Assembly: GCF_029168945.1 (NCBI RefSeq)
Contig: NC_083610.1
Coordinates: 74,639,580-74,703,579 of the forward strand
DNA length: 64,000 nt
Direction of reading: 5' to 3'
DNA from: Cannabis sativa
Lineage: Eukaryota > Streptophyta > Magnoliopsida > Rosales > Cannabaceae
A program made the position numbers and the translations under genes. Positions 35,701-46,564 of the stretch are shown piece by piece (the stretch's first letter is position 1; every line of letters starts with the position of its first letter). Under the pieces are notes generated by a model, which did not search any database, was not told the origin of the DNA, and saw only the letters and a program-made list of their open reading frames with translations.

Positions 35701-38251
35701 TAAGGCAATATGTATCTTCTCACTCCAGTTTGTCATGTACATTTGGTGTTTGATATTTTGTGTTTACGTTCCAGGTTATCCGATAATGCATACAGTCTTG
35801 TAGCTGAGGTGATAAAAAAGTTGGTGGCAATTGCTCCTACTCATTGTAATCTGTTCATTACTGAGCTTGCAGAAGCTGTTCAGAAATTGACTAAATCTGC
35901 TATGGATGAGTTGCACTTGTTTGGTGAAGCTGTGAAAGCACTCCTCAATACAACATCTTCTGATGGTTCTGCAATTTTAAGAGTCTTGCAGGCGTTGAGC
36001 TCCCTTGTTTCGTCACTGGCCGAGAAAGATAAGGAGGAGAAAGAGAAAGATTTGCAGGTTGTGCATTTGAATGCTCCCCCCCTTTCTCAGGTCTGGGACA
36101 TAAATGCAGCGCTGGAGCCTTTGTGGGTGGAGTTAAGCACTTGCATAAGCAAAATAGAGAGCTATTCGGATTCTAACCCCGATGTCTCAACTTCATTTAA
36201 AGCTTCTTCATCTAAACCATCTGGCATAGCATCTTCACTGCCTGCTGGAACTCATAACATTCTGCCGTACATAGAATCTTTCTTTGTGGTGTGTGAAAAG
36301 TTACATCCTGCAATGCAAGGTCCTGGTCATGACTTCAATATTTCTGTGGTATCCGAGATTGATGATGCCTGCACATCTGCCAACCAGCAGAAGGCCTCGA
36401 GTTCTACTTTGAAAGTTGATGAAAAACACATTGCTTTTGTGAAGTTTTCAGAGAAGCACAGGAAACTGCTTAATGCTTTTGTTCGGCAGAATCCTGGTTT
36501 GCTTGAGAAATCTTTCTCCCTGCTGCTGAAGGTTCCTCGTTTTATCGACTTTGACAACAAGCGTTCTCACTTCAGATCGAAAATTAAGCATCAGCATGAC
36601 CATCACCACAGTCCTTTGAGAATTTCAGTTAGAAGAGCTTATATTCTTGAAGATTCGTATAACCAATTGCGCATGCGATCAACTGATGATTTGAAAGGGA
36701 GGTTGACAGTTCACTTTCAAGGAGAGGAAGGTATTGATGCGGGTGGACTTACAAGGGAGTGGTACCAGCTGCTTTCCAGAGTCATTTTTGACAAGGGAGC
36801 ACTACTGTTCACAACAGTAGGCAACGAATCAACATTTCAGCCCAATCCCAACTCTGTCTACCAAACAGAGCATCTTTCATATTTCAAGTTTGTTGGACGA
36901 GTGGTGAGCACAATGTTTAGTTGATCTTGTTTTCTTCAGCGCTTTTTGACTATTTACGGGCTACAAACTCAGTTCTCTTCTTCTGTTTTACAGGTCGGGA
37001 AAGCACTTTTCGATGGGCAGCTCTTAGATGTCCATTTTACACGATCTTTCTACAAGCATATATTGGGGGTCAAGGTCACTTACCACGACATTGAAGCTAT
37101 TGATCCTGATTACTTTAAAAACCTGAAATGGATGCTTGAGGTATGGTGGATGCCAGAATGTGTATTTGTATTTGCACACCGGTGTTATAGATAAAATAAA
37201 TAACTGGTGTTTCTCTTGTTTGCAGAATGATATCAGTGATGATCTGAACCTTACTTTCAGCATTGATGCTGATGAAGAAAAGCTGATTTTGTATGAAAGG
37301 ACAGAAGTAATGTTCTCTCTCTTCCTTGTTTTTGATCTTGCATAATGTTTGTGTTGGTTCTAACTTTATAAACTTTTTGAAGGTAACGGACTACGAATTG
37401 ATTCCTGGTGGACGGAACATCAAAGTGACGGAAGAGAATAAGCACCAATATGTTGATTTAGTTGCTGAACATCGGCTGACAACAGCCATTCGCCCTCAAA
37501 TAAATGCTTTTATGGAGGGGTTCAATGAATTAATTCATCGGGATCTCATCTCTATTTTCCATGACAAAGAATTAGAACTATTGATCAGTGGGCTTCCAGA
37601 CATCGATTGTAAGTTCCTTTTTTATGAACAGTTCATTGTCTCTTAGATAGAGAGCATAGAAAATCCTAACAAATAATTGTTGTATTGATCTATCTCAGTG
37701 GATGACATGAGGGCAAATACAGAGTATTCTGGATACAGTACTGCCTCTCCTGTTATACAGTGGTTTTGGGAGGTTGCGCAAGGTTTTAGCAAGGAGGATA
37801 AGGCTCGTCTCTTGCAGTTTGTGACTGGAACCTCAAAGGTATTAATTTATAATCTAAAGAACCACGAATGAAGGATCGTTATGAGTTTCGTGTTAATGTA
37901 TTATAACATTTGTCTTTTCAATTTTTTGTACAGGTTCCTTTAGAAGGTTTCAGTGCACTTCAAGGAATATCAGGCTCCCAGAAATTTCAGATACACAAAG
38001 CTTATGGAAGCGCCAATCACTTGCCATCTGCACATACTTGGTACTTCACTATTTTTTTTTTACTACTTTGATCTTGCATAATTTCATGCTTGGATTACTA
38101 CTTTGATTTGTCTCTTAAACATTTTCCTTTTTCATTTTTTTTTTGCAGTTTCAATCAGTTGGATCTACCCGAGTATCCCTCGAAACAACATCTGGAGGAG
38201 AGGTTGCTTCTTGCGATTCACGAGGCAAATGAAGGGTTTGGATTTGGCTAA
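23768..38251 (+). CDS. UPL1/UPL2-like: HECT E3 ubiquitin ligase, UPL1/UPL2 type, copy B (complete)
   Basis: Complete gene of 3,692 residues, close to the length known for Arabidopsis UPL1/UPL2. Exons: 23768-23863, 25392-25487, 25564-25770, 25927-32506, 32735-33819, 33914-34213, 34293-34497, 34864-35144, 35252-35547, 35775-36903, 36994-37140, 37226-37306, 37383-37608, 37699-37838, 37934-38040, 38149-38251. All introns are GT-AG and phases agree. The start ATG lies in a good plant context (GCTATGGCG), and the N-terminus reads [18 protein letters not shown]. Seen in order: armadillo-like N-terminal region (DUF908/DUF913 type); UBA domain about 1305-1345 ([13 protein letters not shown]); UIM about 1350-1368 ([12 protein letters not shown]); acidic tract about 2160-2250; two ubiquitin-binding-like repeats at about 2595 and 2633 (IDPxFLxALP, LRxEVL); HECT domain about 3330-3692 with catalytic Cys 3659, 33 residues from the end. 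In the family this ligase attaches ubiquitin to substrates; Arabidopsis upl3 relatives affect trichomes, but no substrate can be inferred here. Confidence 0.96.
23864..25391 (+). other. Intron 1 of copy B, 1.5 kb
   Basis: The longest intron of the gene. It contains two copies of the word GCTCTGATACC followed by ATGAAGAAAA (about 24298 and 24362) and an AT-rich stretch with repeated AGAAAC/GCAAC words (24770-24900). No inserted gene was seen. Confidence 0.7.
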
Positions 38252-38933
38252 TAACCAAGTGTTTTCAAAGTAGTGAGACAAGATTATATGTATAGTTACT
38301 CTGCTATAAAGAAAGGTTTATGGGAGGAATTGGGTAGCAAAGGTGGAAGGAATATGAGATAATTGAGAGTTTTGAGTTAATACAAACATGTTTATAAACT
38401 GTACAGTCGGTCGTTTTATTGGCAATGGGAAATGCGTCTGGCAGTTTTTTCAATTTGCCAATGCCTTGTTCCGTTTTATTACTTACTATCTTTAATTCTT
38501 TTGTATCCAAATGAAAGTGGATTCACTCACCTCAAATCTTGCACATTACCAATTACTCTAAACATCAATCAATTTAAATCTAAATTTTCATCAAAATTCA
38601 ATGTTTTAGCAGGGCTCAGACACAAAGAAGGCAAATTGGATACGATCTTCTGGTTCACTTTGATATCGATCTGCTTGGATTGTTGCAATTTCAGTGAGAA
38701 TGTCTCTGCACAAGGATTTGTTCAATTATTAGATATTGAGTATGAAGAGACATTCTTTCTAGTGCATTATAATATTTGGTTTGTCTAGCTGTTCATGAAA
38801 AACTAGATAATGGTTTAAGATGTCTAATTATAGTTCAAGTCATTAGGAAATGTCCTCTATTAATTACATGTAGTACAATAGAGTTAGCAAATATTTGCTA
38901 AAAATTGAAAATAATAACAATCCTATTTGCTTA
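38252..38933. other. 3' UTR and 3' flank of copy B
   Basis: Counterpart of 5477-6299. It lacks about 130 bp present in copy A. It ends in TTTGCTTA (38926-38933), the left target duplication of the element that follows. Confidence 0.75.
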
Positions 38934-39744
38934 GGGAAATTTGATACTCTAAAATGCATAGGAATTTAATACTCTAAAATTAATTAAATCTCAAAATACC
39001 CTCCTCATACCTTCCCTCTTTCTCTTGGCCTTCTCTCCCTCTCTCTCTAGCTCTCACCAAACCTAACCAATACCCATGACCACAGAACCATACCAAACCA
39101 GAACCAGGCCAAACCCACGACCATTGCACCACATCCGGCGAAACTCACTCCGAAGACGAAACGTAAGACAAAACCGAGGAGGATATCACGAAACTACAAA
39201 GAGAAATCGTGAAATCTGAAGCCCCAAAATCTATGAGTTCTCAATTCGCTTGTTTTCTGCATTTTTTTTTGTTTTTGACGATGTCGCGAAACATAGCTAA
39301 ATGTCGCGAAACATCGCGAAATCATGAAACATGCTAAATGTCTCCAATCTAGAATATTTCGAAACACATTGCGAAACACATCGCTAATATCATCGTTAAA
39401 TATCGCAAATTATCGCTAAATATCGTAAATCATTGCTAAAATTCATCCTAATCTCAGATTTGTTCTATCATTACAAATACATTGCTAAATTTCGTAAAAT
39501 ATCCCAAAAACTAGTAGAAAGAAACGTAAAAAACGAGAGAGGCCGTGAGAGAAGATGACGTTGAGGCCTTGCGACTGGGGTTCTGGGTCGGGGTTAACGC
39601 CATAGAGAAAGAGAGAAGTTTTTTTTTGAAATGTAAGGGTATTTTTTAGAGAAAAAAATATTAAAAGTATATATACTATTTCTAATTTAGTGGGATATTA
39701 AAACAATATATTTTACAATTACGCATACTAAAACCAAATTTCTC
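38934..39744. mobile_element. 811 bp TIR element, copy-B-specific insertion
   Basis: The octamer TTTGCTTA at 38926-38933 is repeated at 39745-39752; copy A has the single uninterrupted octamer at 6292-6299. The element opens GGGAAATTTG and closes CCAAATTTCTC, a short terminal inverted repeat similar to that of the 6372-8618 element (GGGAAACTTA). An 8 bp (possibly 8-9 bp) duplication fits hAT or Mutator-like; the similar terminus favours the latter. Inside, 39255-39430 is built of repeated CGCGAAAC, ATCGCTAAAT and similar words. No transposase was seen. Confidence 0.82.
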
Positions 39745-39752
39745 TTTGCTTA

Positions 39753-40207
39753 TAGTTTTCATAAGAAGACAAGGTTTTGGGTCTGCTATTATTGTTATAT
39801 ATATTATTGACTTAAATATTATTGGAACACTTAAAAAACTTTGAAAAGTTAAAAAATATTTAAAGGAAGAGTTTGAATGAAAAATCTTGGAACAATAAAA
39901 TTTTGTCTTGTTTACAATCAGAGCATTAAAAGATGAGATCTTTTTATTCATTAATTAATCCATGTTGAATTTAAAATTATTTTATATGTAAATATGACAT
40001 TCATTAAGTAGCCCAATAGTTAAATCACTTGTGGCTCGTAAGATATAGTTTTGCTCCAATGCCCTGCTTTGGCGAGTCAAGTTGGAGTCTTACCGACTTT
40101 GCTCCGCCGATCCATATATAGCACTTGATAAGATTCAAAAGGTATTGTTCTCTAATTTTTGATTTGGTCTTTTAATACCATCTTCTTCATATATTATTTT
40201 CAAAAGA
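39753..40207. repeat. Distal end of the duplicated block, copy B
   Basis: Matches 6300-6371 joined to 8619-9002 of copy A. It ends at the shared TTATTTTCAAAAG; beyond 40207 similarity stops. Non-coding as far as can be seen. Confidence 0.75.
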
Positions 40208-40644
40208 GAGGTGATATTGATGTTCAATTGCTCATAATCATTTGGCCTCACTACTCTAGCAAAGTATATAGCTAAGGTACAATTTATTAAGTCTAATAGC
40301 TCAGCTCAGCTGGTTATTTAAAAACCTAAGCAAAAGTGCAGTTTAATTAGTTACATACCAAAATAAGAATGTTGGTGATTTCAGTGTGTTGAGGTAATTG
40401 TGCTCATTTCAGTTAGCTCATCATACACCAAATGGACATGGCCATTTCCATATCCAAAAAAGAAGAATGAAAGTCAGAAGGGTTTCAAATTCAATGCCTG
40501 CTAGTACTCTCTGCTTACTCCTCTCCTCTGTGAGTACAATAACATTTCAGAAAAGAAACTTTAAATGGTTGTAGATGATACACAAGCCCTTTAGCAACAA
40601 CCATAAAATTAACCATTTACCTTCCTTTTTCTATATCCAGGAGA
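40208..40644 (-). other. Probable 3' UTR/flank of the HVA22-RNase H gene
   Basis: Unique-looking sequence between the end of the duplicated block and the stop codon of the minus-strand gene. It includes the convergent 3' ends of two genes. No other feature was recognised. Confidence 0.4.
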
Positions 40645-42474
40645 TTACCAGTTATTTCTAACATATATCCTTCCTTGAGCATCATTATTGATTATGTTGT
40701 GAAGCTTTTCTGGGAAGTCAACTGGCCGAAAAACGACGTCATGTCCCATAAGATTCATCTTTGCAAGATAATCAGCTGCAGTATTAGTTTCGCGCCATGA
40801 GTGAGATATCTTATACTTGTTAAATTTCTTTAGAAGCTCCCATATTTGGTTCAAACAGGGGATAACCTTCTGACTACTACAGGATTGATGTCTATTAATG
40901 GTATTCACTGCACTCATTGAATCAGACTCAACCCAAATAACTTTAATTCCAAGTCCCGCGGCAAGAACAAGACCTCTCCATATAGCCCATAATTCAACTG
41001 AGAAAACATCATTTCCTGGAGCTTTAGAGACAAAAGCACAAAGTGGTTGCCCATTGTGATCACGAAGCAAACCGCCAATACCAGCAGTTGTCCTGTCTAA
41101 GGATCCATCAGTATTTAGTTTTGTCCAACCAGAATTCGGTTTTTTCCATTTACAAAATATTGGTCTTGCAACTGGATTTAGCAACTTGACCGCAAAATGG
41201 TTAAGATTCTCAATAACACAAGTTTTCTTGATCATTATTGAAGACCTGCCATTCCTTTTGATCTGTTTGTAGAGCGCTAGGTCGTCTTCTTTGGCCTTAT
41301 GCTTCCGCCCCTTGAGGTGTTGGATTAAATTATTTTCGTTTGAAGTTCTTATCAGACAAAGGGCACAGCACCATTCCTTCTGAATGATTGGAATAACAGG
41401 CAAAGCATAATCAGACACAAGCTTTTTCTGCCAAAGACAAAACACAAAAATATTTTCATCAAGCAGTATGTATGAGGTAGTTAATTGTGTACTAATTACT
41501 CTTGAATACTATTTTGCACACTCCTTGGTGCTGAGGCTTCAAATTTGGTTCATCTTTACTTGTAAGAAAACAACACAAATCAAATAGATTACAATTTCAT
41601 TTACTAAAAGAATAAATCAAACTCTATAAGCTCAGAAAAGCCTACCTGCTCAGCAATAAACTTGTCGGGGTTGTGGAGTCCACCATTCGTGATATCTTCT
41701 TCGACCACGGGAACAAAGTGCTCTGGTTCACTTGAAACATAAGGTTCCTCTCTTTTTTCTTCAAACTTCCATATCAGAGAATTCCCCAAAAAAGTTGATC
41801 TAATGAGGTGATTGTAAATGTAACAAGCACCAGCAAAACATTGTACAACTAGGAAAACAGTAATAATACCCTTGGCATAAGGCCAGAAAGGAAGCCTGTA
41901 ATGCAAAGAAGCAAAAATGTTTGATCAGTATGTGACACACACCCGAATTAAGAATAATCTTTCATAATACACACACACACACTCTATCTTCTTCGAAATA
42001 CATATTAGTCGTTATTTGTTAGAGTCACATTGATAATGTGTAGGAATATAATAGCATATGTAAGATGCATGAGTTACTTCTCTCATTGTCAATTAGTTTT
42101 GAGATAGAACCCCATGCATCTTACCATACAGCTCACTTTATTTTACTTTCTCCATCACACTTTCACATTCAAACATAACTAGTTTGAACTTGAAGAAAAT
42201 GTTATTAGCCGAGAATGAACTGTAAAAGAACTTTTTAAGAAAGTTTCCTCCAAAGCCAAAAGCATATCCCCATTTTTTGTTACACAATTCTTTCTTATTT
42301 TAAATTACACTAACATGCAAAATTAAGCTCTAATCTCCAAAGTAAAGCCTTTTTACAACCAACCTGGAATCTGCAATTTTGAAACCCCAGAAAGAAGTAA
42401 AATCTAGAAAATTTTCTTGTAAAGTTAAAGCAGCATTAAAATGCAAGAAATGCTGTTTTGATCCATTTACATTG

Positions 42475-42505
<31 letters not shown>

Positions 42506-43283
42506 TGTTAAATTTAAAGCGAAAATAATATTCTTTGATAGCACACAGCACACAGATTGAAAAAAAAAAATTGTCAAAAAGATTAAACTACTCCATGTTC
42601 CATAAAGAAAGGTATAATCAGCAAGCTAGTTAATTATTTCTTTTTTTTTTTTTAAATAATGATAATATATAAATAAGTTTACCTAGAAAAGATATAAAGT
42701 AAAATGGATAATTTGTTTTTTCCTTTCTTTCTTTGGGTGCATTTCTCATTGTGTTAAGAATAAACTCCAAATCTGTAATTACCATTTCAAAAGCTTTTCA
42801 AGCACTGATTCTGACATTTTAACCAAAGCAAACAGGACCCAGTAAGTAAGGCACTGCTGGTTTTTGAATTCTGACTCACTCTCTATTGCTCGAACTGAAG
42901 CATACCTGTGTAATCACATTGAATTGGAAGGTACAAAAATATAATTGTTATATTATGAACTAAAAATATAAAAGAGAAAAAAAATAGATAAAACCCAGTA
43001 AGCAAAATCAGCATTTCAGAAGAATCATGTGGAAGAAAAAAAATTAATTACTTACAAGGGATAAACCAAAGAAAATGAAGGCCTGCACACCAAAAAAATA
43101 AATTATAAAAGATGAAACTTTTCATAAGAAATGAGAAGAAGAAGAAACCCATGAAAGTATTTTCAGATCACATGGAAAAGAAAGAAAAAGAAAAAAAAAA
43201 AACCCTTAATCAAAGATGATCACATACCAAGAGAAAATAGTAAATAATTTAGATGAAAGCAGGATAAGAACTTCCCAAGCCAT
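40645..43283 (-). CDS. HVA22-like protein fused to a U1-type zinc finger and an RNase H domain
   Basis: Five exons on the minus strand: 43283-43228, 43082-43056, 42905-42783, 41895-41646, 41427-40645. All introns are GT-AG with matching phases, giving 412 residues. Residues about 20-105 are an HVA22/TB2-DP1 domain: SLVYPLYASVRAIES, then CLTYWVL, then LPFWPYAKGIITVFLVVQ with hydrophobic membrane stretches. HVA22 proteins are ER membrane-shaping proteins linked to stress and vesicle traffic. Residues 171-195 form a C2H2 finger of the U1/matrin kind (C173-x2-C176-x12-H189-x5-H195). Residues about 253-375 are an RNase H domain like those of plant LINEs, with candidate catalytic acids D259 (NTDG), E297 (VELW), D321 (ESDS) and D371 (AADYLA) all present. 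No stop or frameshift interrupts it, which suggests a maintained gene rather than a transposon relic. The 27-base exon 2 is supported by the HVA22 motif it completes. Function of the fusion is unknown; separate adjacent transcripts are an alternative. Confidence 0.82.
42473..42501. repeat. (TA)n microsatellite
   Basis: About 13 TA units within the third intron of the HVA22-RNase H gene. Confidence 0.9.
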
Positions 43284-45085
43284 GATTCAATGTCTGTTCA
43301 GTTTTTGGGTCTTTTCTAGAAAAAAATTAAGATAAAATGGATGAATTTGTACAAACTGAGTTGGCATATATAAAGGAAAACTAAGAAAGAAAGAAAGAAG
43401 AAGAGAGAAACATGACATGAGTGAGTGAATCAAAGTTGAAAGACTTTCTGTTTCTTGGAGTTGGAGTTGGAACTGGAACATAGATGGGTATGATTATGTG
43501 TGGCAGCGGTGCATGGTTATAGGGTGTTTCCAAGCGTGTGGACTAAGGTTGTGACTGGAACCTATGAAATTCCAAACGTTTTTTTCTCTTTTTTTCTCGA
43601 TTTCATTTCACCAATGCAAATATGCCAACTCGTGTCTTTTCTCTCTCTCTCAATAAGTATATTTACAACTTGCTAAATTAATGTGTCCAAACATATATGT
43701 GCAATTTTATGTAATCTCCTATTTTAATTTAAGAAATTTTAGCAAAAGAACCATCTTAATTTTTATTTTCGTTGCACTTAATTTTAAAGTTCAAATTTTA
43801 GTAAAAAAACATTCAAAACTACTGTTTTATTTTTTAAAGTGTCGTCCCGACACATCACTATTAAGGTCCATCATGACTACCTTTACCTAATACTAAAAAA
43901 AAAAAAAATATTTTTACTAATTAATTAAATAATTAAAATGAAAATAAAAACTAAATAACAAAATCAAAATAAATCAAAAACTTATTTTTTAGAGCTAGAA
44001 ATTGATGAAGAAGAGAAGAAGAGAATGACAAATAAGATGAAGAAGAAAAGAAGAGAAGAGGAAAGAAAATGGTTCACCTTATTGTGAATTGTTGTTGTCG
44101 ACCTCAAAGAGAGTTATGATGAAGAGCTAGTAGACTAGTGCGAACCCAGGAAATTCGTGATATGCCCCCCCGTATCATGTAAGTTTGCATTTTTCTTCTC
44201 ATTTTTCCACAAGAAGTAATATTTTTTTGTAGTTTTATTTTGATAGCATGAGAGTGGGTGTAATTTTTGAGAATGGTACAACTCTCTTATGTGTGAACAT
44301 GCTGTTGTAGTTAAACTAGACATGCTGAGAAAAATAAGGAGGCTTGAAGATGAACTGTCATCTATGTGGAAAGTTGATGAAATTCCTGATTTGACAAACA
44401 TAGATGGAGCTCACTACAACAAAAGTTTTGATGACAGTAACCCAAGTGTTCTTGTTCTTGAAAATAAAGTAATCAAACTTTTAGATTTGTATTGTAGTTA
44501 TTTTATTTTCATCTGGTTGAAATCATGAACTTATGTAAAAATCAGTTACAATGTAATGAAATAAAGTCAAATATTTGCTCCAATTTTTTATTTGTCAATG
44601 CTGCATAATTGTTTGTTACCAAATAATTTTTTGATTGTGCTCCTGATGTTCACTTAAACCCAAAAGAGAACATTAAAAAGTAGCTCTTTATTTTCACATA
44701 ATCCCATTGTGCATCCTAACACCTAAAACTCCCTAAATTAGCATTCAAAAAAAGAAAAAAGAAGTAGCATATATTACTTACAATTCATACATCCAATACT
44801 CACATAACAAAAAATAAAAAATAAAAAAAATACATTTACAATTCAAAAAGTAAATCAATGGTCTCCTATATTAAGTTGTTGGATTGGAAGACCTTACAAT
44901 TGGAGCTACCTGTGCATGGATCCTGTCCTATTCTCTCTTGCCTCCCTTGCCAACTATTTTTTTTTTCTCTTCCTCATCTTCAAAGTTTTTTAGATGGGTT
45001 TTTGCTTGTGGGCGGCCTCCTTTGTTCTTCTCCACCTAAACATAGTTGTTATGACTTTAGTTTCATTTATTCATAGAAGCAAAGT
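43284..45085. other. 5' flank of the HVA22-type gene and unassigned sequence
   Basis: 43284-43640 should hold the promoter and leader of the minus-strand gene; a purine-rich run at 43382-43412 reads as a CT-rich leader on that strand. 43650-44130 is AT-rich. At 44289-44528 (+) lies a short open frame with CEHAVVVKLDMLRKIRRLED, a look that recalls the coiled segment of GRF-finger transposon-associated proteins. There is no start context or neighbour that supports it as a gene. The remaining sequence is probably the 3' part of the MULE whose transposase lies next to it. Confidence 0.35.
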
Positions 45086-46564
45086 CTAATAAATAGATAG
45101 CAATATGTAAATTAAATACATGTGGTTGTGGGGCCGAATTCTTTGGTTTCTACATTTTGTTTTGGTGTGTCCAGCTTGTTTGCAGTTGGAGCAATGCATA
45201 ACCAGGACGAATCTCCTGTTTTTAGTTGTAGTTGGTGGTGGTGGCTCATCAACTGCTCTCGTTCTCTTCTTTCTAAGTATGCCTTGTAAGTTGTGCTCTC
45301 CTGGAGGGCAAATTGAATTGAGACTTATTTTGGGCCATTTGTCTAGGCTAGGCATAAACAATCATGCCTTCATAAGCAGCTGCAAATGCTGACTTTTGGT
45401 TGTAAGCATGAATATAATCCCATGGATGATGTCCGTAATACGAAATAGTCGCCAAAGTATGTCCATAAGTTATTATAGTCAACTGAAATACTCTGTAACT
45501 GCATGTTTGTTTATCCAAATCAACCATACAACCACCTTTTATGTTCATCCTAACTTCAAACATTAATTCATTGACTCATATTTCTAAACACTGTCGTGAA
45601 ACTTTTTGATGTTGTTTGACAATCTTCACAATAATTATTGTGGACAGTGCATGTTCACTTCAGCACAAATTCTTTTCTCTTGCGAAATCGACACATTAAC
45701 AAAAACTTTATACTCTCTAAAAGAGTAATAATAGGCTTGTCCCTTGCGTCCATAATAGTATGGTTGAAACTTTTACATATGTTGTTGAGTAACATATCAC
45801 ATTTAATCCCCTCTTTAAAATGTGGTTTTGTCCATTCTATTGGTGATTTAGCAGCCAACCATTTGTAAGTAACTAGTTGGTGATTTAGAATGCAAGAGTT
45901 GTTAAAATGTCACATTTAATGACTCTTGCATTCTAGAGTCAAACTCTGCTGGTGTAGTGGCTCCAGCTGCTACCCAAAGCAATTGCAACTCGAGTCTTGG
46001 ATAGTCCTTTTTGAGTTTCCATGCATGTGTCTCACATAAAAGAGACTGCCCAGGGTGTTGAAGATAGACTCCACAACATTTTGGAGACCATTTTTCTAAT
46101 CACTGCACAATGAATGTGCTAGGGTTAGTGGGTGTCAAATCATCCTTCCATAGCTCAAAGAACCATGTCTAGCTGTTAGTTGTCTCTTTTTCTGTAACAA
46201 CAACTATTGAAAATATGTAGATAGTCCCATCTATCCCAACTGTTGCCAACATTACTCTTTTTTAATACCCTTCCATGAAACACCCATCTAAACCTATTAG
46301 TGGTATGTACCCTCTTAAAAATCAATCCTTGCAGGCCTTCACACATATGTATATTCTCTTTCCATCAACTAGGTCACTCTGAAGGTTAGTTGTGCTACCA
46401 AGATTTGTAGCTAACACCTCGTTGCAATGATCCTTTAATATTACAAATTGTTGAGCTATTGACCCCTTTAAATCTGCCTAGAATTTTTTTAGCCCTGTAA
46501 ATTTCCATCCAGTCACCATTAAGTACTTAATGTCCTGTGTCATTTCCTTAAATGTCATGAACTC
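45086..46564 (-). pseudogene. Mutator-like transposase pseudogene (C-terminal half)
   Basis: Read on the minus strand from 46564 downward. The broken frames contain the MULE core: LIGLDGCFMEGY, then MLATVGIDGTIYIF, then ETTNS-TWFFELWKDDL. The C-terminal part follows with AYEGMIVYA-side helices, a SWIM finger region (GGCMVDLDKQTCSYRVFQL) and a CCHC knuckle CSNCKQAGHTKTKC at about 45130-45195. Numerous stops and frameshifts are present, and the N-terminal half is cut off at 46564 by insertion of a Ty3/gypsy element. Confidence 0.75.

Noticed and set aside
42361..42367. Possible 7-base micro-exon (ATTCCAG on the minus strand) in the HVA22-type gene
   Set aside because: Including it creates a stop at the junction; direct splicing of 42783 to 41895 restores the conserved KW-LPFWPYAK motif in frame.
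44289..44528. 79-codon frame with CEHAVVVKLDM
   Set aside because: Resembles a transposon-associated coiled segment only loosely; no supporting start, neighbour or finger domain, so not listed as a gene.
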